From positions 434,001 to 498,000 of the forward strand of contig NZ_BLTE01000001.1 in NCBI RefSeq assembly GCF_013019105.1: 64,000 nt of DNA, written 5' to 3'. The translations under genes were made by a program, and so were the position numbers. The stretch's first letter is position 1. Every line of letters starts with the position of its first letter. The notes under the pieces were generated by a model. The model worked only from the letters and a program-made list of their open reading frames with translations. It was not told where the DNA came from and made no database searches. This document shows positions 9,101 to 16,723 of this stretch, one piece after another. Source of the DNA: Fundidesulfovibrio magnetotacticus. Lineage in GTDB: Bacteria; Desulfobacterota; Desulfovibrionia; Desulfovibrionales; Desulfovibrionaceae.

Positions 9101-10343
9101 CGCCCCCCAGGAGCACCACGGGCTGGTCGCGCCCGTCCAGGGTGGCCCGGCCCAGCTCTCCGGGGGGCGTCATGGCCAGGGTCCAGCCCCGGTCCCCGGA
9201 GCCGCCCAGGCGTCCTTCCAGGCGGTCCTGGACGGTGAAGCCCCGGCCGTCGGGGTCCAGCCAGAGGCGGCGGGCCAGGGACGGTCCCTGGCCCTGGGCC
9301 GGGGGCTCGCCGCGCCGGGCCGTGGCCAGGACAAGGGTCGCGCCGTCCGAGGCGGCGTAGGCCTGGTGGCGCTTCCAGGCGGCGGGGAGGTCGGTGGTCT
9401 TGGGGTCCACGGGGGGCAGGCCCGAAAGCAGCGCCTCGCGCAGGGGGGCGTCCGGGGCGAAGGCCCAGACCTCGGGGCCGAAGGGCAGGCGCAGGGGGCC
9501 AACCGAGGCCGGATCGCCCGTGAAACGGCTCTCGATCTCCACCTCGTGGCGGCCCGCCCCGGCCAGCACGCTCACCCTGCCGTCCGGGCCGAAGCCCACG
9601 GGCACGGGGGAGCGCACGGCCAGGGGCTCGGTGCCGGGCAGGAGCAGGCCGTCCAGCTCCAGGGTGCGGGCGCGTCCCGACACGTCCAGTCGGGCCAGGG
9701 TGACCATGCGCACGGGCACGCCGTCGCGCAGCAGCCGCAGGACGTTCACGCGCAGGGAATCCCCGGCCGGGACGGCGGCGCTCCCCGGGGCGGCCAGCTC
9801 CAGCCTGCCGTCGCCTGAAAGCCTCGGCGCGGCCACCGGGGCCCTGTCCAGGACCAGCTCGACCAGGCCCGTGCGCGGCGGCACGTTGAGGAAGGCCGGG
9901 CGGGATTTCCAGGAGAGCCTGCCCGTCACCTGCCACTCGCCGGGTTCCAGGCGCACCCCGGGCACGCCCCCGGCGTCCAGCACGGGCACGGGCTTTCCGA
10001 ACACCTTCACGTCCTCCGGCCAGAGGCCCTGGCCCCACGGCAGGCTGACCAGCGACGGGGAGAACACCCGCCAGACCATGGAAAAACCGGCCCCCGAACC
10101 GTCCGCCGCGACGGATAGCCACGTGGGGAATAGGCACTGTCGCCTGGTGGGATCCTGGGCCAGGGGCGGGCAGAGGGCCTCGTCCTGGCCGTGGAGCGCC
10201 CAGCCCTCCCAGGGGGCCAGCTGGGCCGGGAGCCAGCGACGCTCCTGAGCCTGGGCCTGAGCCTGGGCCGACGGGGGCGTGAAGGCCAGGAGCACGAGGA
10301 CGAGAACGGCCAGGACCAATGCGAGGGGCGCTGTGCGGGGCAT
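6111..10343 (-). CDS. Very large inner-membrane/periplasmic protein of unknown function with two similar halves
   Basis: The product has 1410 residues and no family was recognised. It starts with a signal peptide (about 1-28, ending SAQA). A beta-rich region follows up to about 470, then a cluster of hydrophobic helices (about 480-580) and a low-complexity linker (about 590-700). A second helix plus signal-like segment lies near 730-770 (LLALLASPAQAG), then another beta-rich region, and a final group of helices (about 1190-1370). The two halves look related: each has a Cys pair, then a segment of the form LPxG...WxPxxVxVxGxPxxVLxxxGVxxVxLEPG. The many Trp and Pro residues and the alternation suggest large periplasmic beta domains held by membrane helices. 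It lies convergent to the Nfr-type operon and divergent from mutY, so it is a single-gene unit. Its function cannot be told from the sequence. Confidence 0.75.
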   Translation of the reverse strand: MPRTAPLALVLAVLVLVLLAFTPPSAQAQAQAQERRWLPAQLAPWEGWALHGQDEALCPPLAQDPTRRQCLFPTWLSVAADGSGAGFSMVWRVFSPSLVSLPWGQGLWPEDVKVFGKPVPVLDAGGVPGVRLEPGEWQVTGRLSWKSRPAFLNVPPRTGLVELVLDRAPVAAPRLSGDGRLELAAPGSAAVPAGDSLRVNVLRLLRDGVPVRMVTLARLDVSGRARTLELDGLLLPGTEPLAVRSPVPVGFGPDGRVSVLAGAGRHEVEIESRFTGDPASVGPLRLPFGPEVWAFAPDAPLREALLSGLPPVDPKTTDLPAAWKRHQAYAASDGATLVLATARRGEPPAQGQGPSLARRLWLDPDGRGFTVQDRLEGRLGGSGDRGWTLAMTPPGELGRATLDGRDQPVVLLGGEGGVARGVVLRRAELNLTAESRSPGRGAALPASGWDARVSSLSAVLELPPGWSLLAASGPERAEGSWADGWSLMDIFLALFIPLCAWKLGRPLAGGALLAFLAVSLHEQGAPVWQWLPLLAALALERGFARMSGGARMAGFLKTLAVALLAVTALPFALEQARFGLHPQLEELSGPTPWEAQGVRRKAAPARAPAPAPALQATGAQKPDASAPEASGPEGASLALRMQEAAPSEEQPAAPSPPAPPAVKPSPPGGRAGLEQDPNSLVQTGPGLPLWRWREVRLSWTGPVEPSERLSLVLVPPVVNAFLHLARAALILAALGLLTVRGKASPRAAAVAACLLALLASPAQAGDIPSKDMLDELRARLLRPAECQPHCAGVSRLGVALDAQTLTMTVWAGAAARLALPLPGAGDGWRPRQVSVDGRPAAVLFLDGVACVLLEPGAHTVVLAGPAPSGASFTISSPVPPKLAEARAPGWSVLGIGPDGALEGGLRFTRRQDPAASGKDAPGALASAVPPFLEVERSLELGLTWSAVTTVRRLSGGGEPLSVPVPLLPGETVTGQGVRVEDGRAVAVLAAGQERVSWRSRLDVIPSLELKAPQGVDWVESWKLSASPVWEVRFAGVVPVATRDAQGRFAPFWRPWPGESVTLAVTRPAPAPGESLTIDAARLKASPGERSEEAVLELRLRSALGGRHVLRLPPDAQVTGVTLGGRPASWTPGPGGELALTLPPGASEPRVSWRQEARGLWRATLPAVDLGHPAANARLQLELPRDRLTLFVWGDTPFAPAVTLWGTLAGVALAATLLGRIPWTPLRFRHWLLLGLGLSQTQPEVAAAAVAWLLALGWRRGHAPAGRFGFDLLQTLLAVTVLAGLACLFEAVRSGLLGDPALAVTGNGSTPWSLAWDFGRVPGELPDAGAFTVPAWWRRGLMLAWSMWLAWSLSGWLRWGWECYSEGGVWRRPVFSWPWRRGASGREAPAGSAPGGVTQGSPPPDKGEPRS

Positions 10344-10411
10344 GGGCTCTCCGTGGTCGACGGGTCGGGGCGATTGGGATATAGCGCGCTTCGCTCCTTT
10401 TGGAAACGCCC

Positions 10412-11506
10412 ATGGTCCACGATCCCCGACTCAGCGCCCCCCTGCTCCACTGGTTCGCCGCTTCCCGGCGCGCCCTGCCCTGGCGTGACGGCCACGACCC
10501 CTACCGCGTCTGGCTCTCGGAAGTGATGCTCCAGCAGACCCAGATGGAGCGCGGCGTGGACTACTTCCTGCGCTTCACCCGGCGCTTCCCGGACCTGGCC
10601 TCCCTGGCGGCGGCGGACGAGGCCGAGGTGCTCAGGCTCTGGGAGGGCCTGGGCTACTACCGACGCGCCCGCAACCTGCACCTGGCCGCCCGGCTGATGG
10701 TGGAGCGCCACGGCGGCCGCGTCCCCGACGACAGGGAAGCCCTGCGCGCCCTGCCAGGCGTTGGCGACTACACGGCCGGGGCTGTGCTGGCCATCGCCTA
10801 CAACCGCGACGAACCCGCCGTGGACGCCAACGCCGAACGCGTGCTGGCCCGGCTGCACGACGTGGCCGACTCCCCGCGCGACGCCAAGGGCCGCAGGCTC
10901 TTCCGGGAGCTGGCCCTCGGGATCACCCCGCCAGGCCGCGCGCGGGAGGCCGTGCAGGCCGTCATGGAGCTGGGCGCGCTGGTGTGCACGCCGCGCGCGC
11001 CGCGCTGCGAGGCCTGCCCCCTGTCCGGGGAGTGCCGCGCCCTGGCGGCGGGGGTGGTGCTGGAGCGCCCCGTGCTGCCCGGCCAGGCGCGCGTGACGCC
11101 CATCGGCATGGGCACGGCGGTGATCCGCCACCGGGGGCTCGTTTTCGTGCAGCGCCGCCTGGACAGGGGCGTGTGGGGCGGCCTCTGGGAGTTCCCCGGA
11201 GGACAGATGGAGCCCGGAGAGCATCCACGGGACACGGCGCGGCGCGAGGTGCGCGAGGAGACCGGCTTCGAGGTGGAGATCAGGGACAAGCTGGCGGTGA
11301 TCCGCCACGCCTACACCCGCTACCGGGTGACCATGCACGCCTTCCTGGCCGGATTTCCCGAGGACTCGGACCCGCCCGAGCCCGTGCTCACGGCAGCCCA
11401 GGAGTGGCGCTGGACGAGCCTGGAGGGACTGGCGGGCCTCACCCTGCCCGCGCCCATGCGAGAGCTGGCCCAGGCCATGGCCCGCGACCCCAGGTTCGCG
11501 GGCTGA
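10412..11506 (+). CDS. mutY: A/G-specific adenine DNA glycosylase with intact C-terminal nudix motif
   Basis: MutY removes adenine mispaired with 8-oxoguanine. The helix-hairpin-helix region reads LPGVGDYTAGAVLAIAY with the catalytic Asp in AVDANAERV. The iron-sulfur loop is complete (C-x6-C-x2-C-x5-C in VCTPRAPRCEACPLSGEC). The C-terminal domain (about 230-364) holds a full nudix box, Gx5Ex7REVxEExGF, whereas many MutY proteins have lost these residues in the same domain. The chosen ATG has a weak GGAA upstream; an in-frame TTG at 10400 would add four residues and lacks a ribosome site. The gene is monocistronic and divergent from the large membrane protein, with only 68 bases between the two starts. 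Confidence 0.95.
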   Translation: MVHDPRLSAPLLHWFAASRRALPWRDGHDPYRVWLSEVMLQQTQMERGVDYFLRFTRRFPDLASLAAADEAEVLRLWEGLGYYRRARNLHLAARLMVERHGGRVPDDREALRALPGVGDYTAGAVLAIAYNRDEPAVDANAERVLARLHDVADSPRDAKGRRLFRELALGITPPGRAREAVQAVMELGALVCTPRAPRCEACPLSGECRALAAGVVLERPVLPGQARVTPIGMGTAVIRHRGLVFVQRRLDRGVWGGLWEFPGGQMEPGEHPRDTARREVREETGFEVEIRDKLAVIRHAYTRYRVTMHAFLAGFPEDSDPPEPVLTAAQEWRWTSLEGLAGLTLPAPMRELAQAMARDPRFAG

Positions 11507-11567
11507 GCCCGCCCTGCCCGGTCGCGGACGGGCCGCCTCCCGCCGCCGCCCCGGGCGTGGACGGCTT

Positions 11568-13691
11568 CTAGGCCGTCGCCGACGGCAGCTTCACCCGGAA
11601 GAGCGCCCCCTTCCCCGGGGTCGACTCCACCGTGATGCTCCCCCGGTGATTTTCCGAGACGATGAAGTAGGCCACCGAGAGCCCCAGCCCCGTGCCCGTG
11701 CCCACGCCCTTGGTGGTGTAGAAGGGCTCGAAGACGCGCTTGCGGATCTCCTCGGGCATGCCCGGGCCGTTGTCCTCGATCTCGGCCACGGCCATGCCGT
11801 TCTCTTCCCTGGTGCGCAGGGTGATGCGCGGCCCCTCGCCCTCGTTGGGGCGGTCCCTGAAGGCCTGCGCCGCGTTGCGCAGGATGTTGAAGAACACCTG
11901 CTCGATCTCCATGGGCTGGCAGCGCGCCGTCACGGGCTGGGCGGAGTAGTCGCGCACGATCTCGATGCGCTTGAAGTCGTACTGCTTTCTGAGGTCGTAG
12001 TCGCCCCCGGCAAGTTCCACGGTGCGGTCCAGCAGATCCGAGAGGCGGCATTCGCCGTATTCTCCCGCGGACTTGCGCGCGAAGCCCAGCATGTTGCTGA
12101 CGATGCGCGCCGCGCGCACCCCTGCCTCGTTGATGGCGTCCAGGAACTCGTTCACCCCGCGTTCGCGCAGGTAGACGGCCAGGGCCGCCAGGTCGATGCC
12201 GGACCGGCCCGCCTGCTGTTCGTTGGCCGCGAGCCCGGGCTCCAAACGCCTGCGCACCACCTGCAGGGCCTGGAGGATGGAGGCCAGCGGGTTGTTGATC
12301 TCGTGGGCCATGCCCGCGGCCAGCCCGCCCACGGAGATCATCTTCTCGGTCTGGATCATCATCTCCTGGAGGCGCAGGCGTTCGGTCACATCCACCAGGG
12401 CGGCCACCGCGCCCGACGCGGCAAGGCCGGAACCCGCCACGGGCGCGGCGCTCATGGCCAGGAGCCTGCGTTCCCCGCCGGGGGACTCGTAACTCAGGGC
12501 CTGGTCCTGCACGGCGCGTCCGTCCGTCAGGGCCAGGCGCACGGGCAGGGCATCGGGATCGAGGGGCTGCCCCTCGCGGTCTCGCAAGGCGCGCGTCCAG
12601 GCGTCGCCCGGCGCGCCCTCCAGGGGGAGCCCCAGGATCTCCCGGGCGCGCTGGTTCATGTAGCGGGTGTCCCCGTGGGCATCGAAGCCCACGATGCCCA
12701 CGGGAGTGGTCTCGGCCAGGACGCGGTAGCGGTCCTCCGAGGCGCGCAGCCCGGCCACGGCCCTGCGCAGCATGGCCAGCGCGATGCCCACCAGGGCCAG
12801 CACGCCGGCCGCGATGAGCCCGTTCATGGTTGCCAGGTTCTCGGCGGGTCTGAGGAACTCGTTCTCGTCCACCACGCCGACCAGGAGCCACCCCGTGGAG
12901 GCGTTGACCTGGCCCATGCAGAGCCTGCGGCCCCATACGCCTTCGTAGCGGGCCACATGCCCGGGAGGGGCCGAGCGCAGCTCCACGGAGACGCCGTAAA
13001 CACGGTTGAACTCGCGCTCGCGCCGCCAGGAGGGCGCGGCAAGGAGTTTGCCGTCGCGATCCAGGAAAACCGCACCGCCCGACCGGCCGATGCGCACGCC
13101 GTCCAGAATCTCGCTGCCGAGCGGGGCCACGTCCGTCACCAGGATCAGCAGGCCCTCCGGGGCCTTGTCCTTGGCGGCCAGGGGCGCGGCGGCCACCACC
13201 ACGGGGCGTCCCGTGTACTTGCCCGCTTCCAGGGACTCCAGGATCACCTCGCCCTCCATGACGCGGCGGAAATAGGCGCGGTCCCCCACATAGACGTTGC
13301 CCACGGCGCGTGGGTCCGAGGAGGCGATCACGTTGCCGTCGGCCGTGGCCACGAAGGCCCGGCTGTAGCCGTGGAGCCGCACCCGATCCTCCATGCGGCG
13401 GCTGGCGGCCTCGCGGGCGGAGCGGCCCAGGTAGCTCTCGCGCAGGGCCAGCAGGAACACCTCCTCCTGGCTCCAGACGGCGGCGCTGGCCTTGATGTCC
13501 TCGGCCTTCTCGGTGAGCTCCCGGTCGATGAACCAAAGGGTCTGGGACATCTGGGCCAGGGCCATGGACTCCACGGAGCTGCGGGTGTGCACGTAGGTCA
13601 AGGCCGTGGAGAGCACCATGCCGATGAAGAGCACCGTGACGATGGGGGCCAGGTAGCGCCGGACCAGCGGAGGTTGGACGCCGGGATCCAT
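11568..13691 (-). CDS. Membrane sensor histidine kinase (double-Cache sensor, PAS, HisKA, HATPase)
   Basis: This 707-residue kinase has a first membrane helix at about 12-32, a large extracytoplasmic sensor of Cache type (about 40-275, with the YFRRVMEGE and GRPVVVAAAPL segments), and a second helix at about 285-310. A PAS domain follows (about 320-440). The H box is GMAHEINNPLASILQ, then come an N box (NILRNAAQAF), G1 (DNGPGMP) and G2 (GTGLGLSVAYF). A long segment of about 60 residues separates the H box from the next kinase helix. There is no receiver domain, and no response regulator gene is adjacent. It starts two bases after the stop of the periplasmic binding protein, so the two are cotranscribed and probably sense together. 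Confidence 0.93.
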   Translation of the reverse strand: MDPGVQPPLVRRYLAPIVTVLFIGMVLSTALTYVHTRSSVESMALAQMSQTLWFIDRELTEKAEDIKASAAVWSQEEVFLLALRESYLGRSAREAASRRMEDRVRLHGYSRAFVATADGNVIASSDPRAVGNVYVGDRAYFRRVMEGEVILESLEAGKYTGRPVVVAAAPLAAKDKAPEGLLILVTDVAPLGSEILDGVRIGRSGGAVFLDRDGKLLAAPSWRREREFNRVYGVSVELRSAPPGHVARYEGVWGRRLCMGQVNASTGWLLVGVVDENEFLRPAENLATMNGLIAAGVLALVGIALAMLRRAVAGLRASEDRYRVLAETTPVGIVGFDAHGDTRYMNQRAREILGLPLEGAPGDAWTRALRDREGQPLDPDALPVRLALTDGRAVQDQALSYESPGGERRLLAMSAAPVAGSGLAASGAVAALVDVTERLRLQEMMIQTEKMISVGGLAAGMAHEINNPLASILQALQVVRRRLEPGLAANEQQAGRSGIDLAALAVYLRERGVNEFLDAINEAGVRAARIVSNMLGFARKSAGEYGECRLSDLLDRTVELAGGDYDLRKQYDFKRIEIVRDYSAQPVTARCQPMEIEQVFFNILRNAAQAFRDRPNEGEGPRITLRTREENGMAVAEIEDNGPGMPEEIRKRVFEPFYTTKGVGTGTGLGLSVAYFIVSENHRGSITVESTPGKGALFRVKLPSATA

Positions 13692-13693
13692 GG

Positions 13694-14704
13694 CTACTCC
13701 ACCACCACGCCGGCCGCTTCGATGATCTCGAAGGGCACTGTCATGCGCAGGCGTTCCGCCGCGCGCAGGTTCACGAACACCACGCCCGTGGCGTTGCCGC
13801 GCACCGGCAGTTCGCCCGCGGCGCGCCCGGACTCCAGCACCTCGCGCGTCATGAGCCCGGCCAGGTAGCCCTGCTCGTGGGCCGACTCCAGCACGCCGCA
13901 GAGGACGCCGTGATCCGGCGTGAAGTCGGCGAAGCCCAGGGTGGGCAGCCGGTTCTCGGCGTTGGTCCAGGCCATGACCTCCTCGGGTGGGACGAGGCGG
14001 CCCGTGGCCTCGTCGCGCAGGGTGTGGTAGACGCCCAGGGCCAGGGCGTCGGACGTTTTCTGGCAGGCCGCCACTTCGGCCTTCCAGGCCTGGAAGCCGC
14101 GCACCGTGCGCACGCGCTCCAGGTCAAGGGCGTACGGGGCGTGGGCCGCGAGGTCCTCGGCAACGGAGCGCCCGGTGTCCGAATCGTCGGTCAGGAAGGC
14201 CACGGAGCGCGCCTCGGGCGCCAGACGCCTGAGCAGCTCGAAACTCTCGCGGAAATGGAAGCGCTCGCGCACGCCCGAGACGTTGGATGCCGGATAGCCG
14301 TAGGACGCCGGAGGGGCGTTGACCCCGCAAAATATCACCTGCGGGCGCTCGCGCCCGGCCAGGAAGGGGCGCACCACCCAGGCCTGGGCCGCGTCGTCGG
14401 CGGCCACCACCACGTCGGGGTCGAAGGCCCGGATGCGCTCCCACGCGGCCTTGCCCGCACGGGCCTGGACCGCCGCGTCGGCGCGCTTGGCGTCCAGGTA
14501 GAAGCTCTCGAAGGCCACGTTCAGGCCGACCAGGGCGGCGCGCAGGCCCTGGTCCACGTTCCTGGTCCAGACGTACCCTGCGTCGTAGCTGTGCAGGATG
14601 AACACGCGCCAGGGCCTGCCGGTCCCGGCGCTTTCCGAAAAGGCCGGACTCGGCAGCAGACAGACGGACAGCAGGAGCGCGGCCACGGTCTGGAGGGTCT
14701 TCAC
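13694..14704 (-). CDS. Periplasmic ABC-type substrate-binding protein paired with a sensor kinase
   Basis: The 336-residue product begins at a GTG with GAGG seven bases upstream. It has a signal peptide (about 1-22, LLPSPAFS-ES). The body resembles the ABC substrate-binding protein family of the PF04392 type: VFILHSYDAGYVWTRN, DVVVAADDAAQAW, QVIFCGVN, SVAFLTDDSDTG. No transporter permease or ATPase gene is next to it. The next gene, two bases away, is a kinase with a periplasmic sensor domain. The likely role is therefore ligand capture for signalling, as known for several binding-protein/kinase pairs. The ligand is unknown. Confidence 0.85.
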   Translation of the reverse strand: MKTLQTVAALLLSVCLLPSPAFSESAGTGRPWRVFILHSYDAGYVWTRNVDQGLRAALVGLNVAFESFYLDAKRADAAVQARAGKAAWERIRAFDPDVVVAADDAAQAWVVRPFLAGRERPQVIFCGVNAPPASYGYPASNVSGVRERFHFRESFELLRRLAPEARSVAFLTDDSDTGRSVAEDLAAHAPYALDLERVRTVRGFQAWKAEVAACQKTSDALALGVYHTLRDEATGRLVPPEEVMAWTNAENRLPTLGFADFTPDHGVLCGVLESAHEQGYLAGLMTREVLESGRAAGELPVRGNATGVVFVNLRAAERLRMTVPFEIIEAAGVVVE

Positions 14705-14736
14705 GGCCGCCTCGCGTGTCCTGCAGGGCGCGGCCG

Positions 14737-15651
14737 TCAGCCGACGGCCAGGCTGCCCCGGAAGGTCGAAAGGTCGGTGATGCCCAGGGCCTGGGCGGCC
14801 AGGGGCAGTTCCTCGGCCAGTCGGAAGGAGAAATCCGGCCGCAGGAAGTTGGCCGTGCCCACCTGCACGGCGCCGGCCCCCACCAGGATGAATTCCAGGG
14901 CGTCCGTGGCCGAACTGATGCCGCCCATGCCCACCACGGGAATGGACACCGCTCGGCTCACCTGCCACACGCAGCGCAGGGCCACCGGCTTGATGGCCGG
15001 CCCCGACAGGCCGCCCACCACGTTGGCCAGGCGGGGCTTGCGGGTGCGCACGTCCACGGCCATGCCCGTGAGCGTGTTGATGAGCGAGATCGCGTCCGCC
15101 CCCGCGCCCTCCACGGCCTTGGCCACGGCCACGATGTCCGTGACGTTGGGCGAGAGCTTCACCATCACGGGCTTGGACCCCGCGCGCGCCTTCACCGCCT
15201 CGGTGACGCGCGCCGCCAGGGCCGGATCCTGCCCGAAGAGCACGCCGCCCGCCTGCACGTTGGGGCAGGAGATGTTCACCTCCAGGGCCGCCACGCCCTC
15301 GGCGGAGGCCAGGAGCCCGGCCAATTCGGCGAACTCCAGGGTGTCGCAGGCGTAGAGGTTGGCCACCACGGGGGTCTCGCGCCAGGGCAGCCCCGGCAGC
15401 ATCGACTTGAGGAAGCGCTCGGCCCCGCAGTTCTGCAGGCCGATGGCGTTGAGCATGCCCGAGGGGGTCTCGGCCAGGCGCGGCACGGGGTTGCCCTCGC
15501 GGGGCTTGAGCGAAAGCCCCTTGACCACGATGCCCCCCAGGGAGCGCAGGTCGCCGTAGGGGGCGAACTCCAGGCCGTAGCCGAAGGTGCCCGAGGCGGT
15601 CATGACGGGGTTCTTGAGGGTCAGCCCCCCCAGGTCCACGCGAAGATCCAT
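14737..15651 (-). CDS. pyrD: Dihydroorotate dehydrogenase, catalytic subunit (class 1B)
   Basis: PyrD oxidises dihydroorotate to orotate in pyrimidine synthesis, with FMN. The 304-residue protein has the family landmarks MTASGTFGYG, KGLSLKPREGNP, NISCPN and the glycine-rich phosphate site GMGGISSATDALEF. The catalytic base of class 1B enzymes is a Cys, and the NISCPN segment carries it. The gene follows pyrK by 94 bases on the same strand, as expected for the NAD-linked heterotetrameric type. The start is supported by GGAG six bases upstream. Confidence 0.95.
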   Translation of the reverse strand: MDLRVDLGGLTLKNPVMTASGTFGYGLEFAPYGDLRSLGGIVVKGLSLKPREGNPVPRLAETPSGMLNAIGLQNCGAERFLKSMLPGLPWRETPVVANLYACDTLEFAELAGLLASAEGVAALEVNISCPNVQAGGVLFGQDPALAARVTEAVKARAGSKPVMVKLSPNVTDIVAVAKAVEGAGADAISLINTLTGMAVDVRTRKPRLANVVGGLSGPAIKPVALRCVWQVSRAVSIPVVGMGGISSATDALEFILVGAGAVQVGTANFLRPDFSFRLAEELPLAAQALGITDLSTFRGSLAVG

Positions 15652-15745
15652 CGAAAACTCCGGTCGGCGGCGGCGCTCGGGCCGCGCCGGTGCGTCACGT
15701 TGTTGGCGCTTGGCGCCGGGAGGCCCCGCAAAGGCCCGGCCCAGC

Positions 15746-16525
15746 CTAGAGCGTCACCTTGTCGGCCCAGAACACCGGCCCCTTCACGCAGGTCTGCACG
15801 CGGTGTCCCTCGGGGTTCTCCGCCACGCAGCCCAGGCACGCGCCCACGCCGCAGGCCATGCGGTTCTCCAGCGACACCTGGGCGCGCACGCCGTGCTTGT
15901 CCGCCAGGTTCTTCACCGAGCGCAGAAGCGGCGTGGGGCCGCAAGCCAGCACCAGTCCCCCGGCGTGTTCCGCGATGCGCTTCTCCAGCAGCTCCACGAA
16001 GCGCGGGATGTCCTCGGGGGTTTTGTCCTGGAAGGACTCCACGGCGATCATGGCCCCCAGTTCGTCGTAGGGATAGCAGGAGCGCGGCGGACGGTGCCCG
16101 AAGAGCAGCGCGAGCTTCCCCGGGGTGGGGTGCGTGGCCGCATATTCCACGAAAGGCGCGATGCCGATGCCGCCGCCCACCAACAGTGTTGGCGCGCCGG
16201 GCTCCACGGCGAAGCCCTGGCCCAGAGGCCCCCACACCGTGACGGGCTCGCCCGGGGCGAGGCGCGTGAAGGCCGCCGTGCCGCGCCCGGCCACGAGGAA
16301 GTGGAAGACGATGCGGTCGTCCAGGGCTCGGGAGATGGAAAGGGGCCTGGCCCAGAGGGGGTCAAACCCCCAGGCGGGCGGACGCAGCATGGCGAACTGG
16401 CCGGGTTTAACCCCCGTGAATCCGGGGTTTTCCAGTTCCAGTCGCCAAAGCCCGTTGGCCAGGCCCTCCGGCCCGGCTGGTGCGACGGCCAGCACGGGCA
16501 CGTCGCGGCAGTGTCGATGCGGCAT
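15746..16525 (-). CDS. pyrK: Dihydroorotate dehydrogenase electron-transfer subunit
   Basis: PyrK carries FAD and a [2Fe-2S] cluster and passes electrons from PyrD to NAD. The FAD motif is RPLSIS, the nucleotide-binding loop is LLVGGGIGIAPF, and the cluster ligands are in CGVGACLGC plus a later Cys (VQTC). The ATG at 16525 is preferred because AGGAG lies six bases before it. An in-frame ATG at 16543 would add six residues but has no such site. It is the first gene of the pyrK-pyrD unit and is divergent from the CRP-FliG-like gene. Confidence 0.93.
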   Translation of the reverse strand: MPHRHCRDVPVLAVAPAGPEGLANGLWRLELENPGFTGVKPGQFAMLRPPAWGFDPLWARPLSISRALDDRIVFHFLVAGRGTAAFTRLAPGEPVTVWGPLGQGFAVEPGAPTLLVGGGIGIAPFVEYAATHPTPGKLALLFGHRPPRSCYPYDELGAMIAVESFQDKTPEDIPRFVELLEKRIAEHAGGLVLACGPTPLLRSVKNLADKHGVRAQVSLENRMACGVGACLGCVAENPEGHRVQTCVKGPVFWADKVTL

Positions 16526-16531
16526 GTTTCG

Positions 16532-16536
16532 CTCCT
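16532..16536 (-). promoter_or_regulatory. Ribosome binding site that decides the pyrK start
   Basis: On the minus strand this is AGGAG, followed by six bases and the ATG at 16525. It favours the internal ATG over the upstream ATG at 16543. Confidence 0.7.
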
Positions 16537-16599
16537 GCACCATACCTTAGCCCCCCGTAAGGCCGTTGTAAATGTTTTCTCCCCGAAGCGCGCTCCGCC

Positions 16600-16628
16600 T
16601 TGTTTTCCCGGGACTTTACGTATAAGAT
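16600..16628 (+). promoter_or_regulatory. Candidate sigma-70 promoter of the CRP-FliG-like/motAB operon
   Basis: TTGTTT (16600-16605) and TAAGAT (16623-16628) are separated by 17 bases in an AT-richer pocket of the 197-base gap between divergent genes. No sigma-28 or sigma-54 type flagellar promoter was recognised here. Transcription start is untested. Confidence 0.4.
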
Positions 16629-16723
16629 TGACAAGAGAGGGGAAACCGCGCCTTCCGCCCGGCAGGCCGGGTTCGCGGCGTCTCCACGGGGCCGTCGCGG
16701 CCTCCAGGAAGTGCGGAGCATCC

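Noticed and set aside
10400-10411. Upstream TTG start for mutY
   Set aside because: No ribosome site precedes it and the added four residues are not family-like; ATG 10412 is better.
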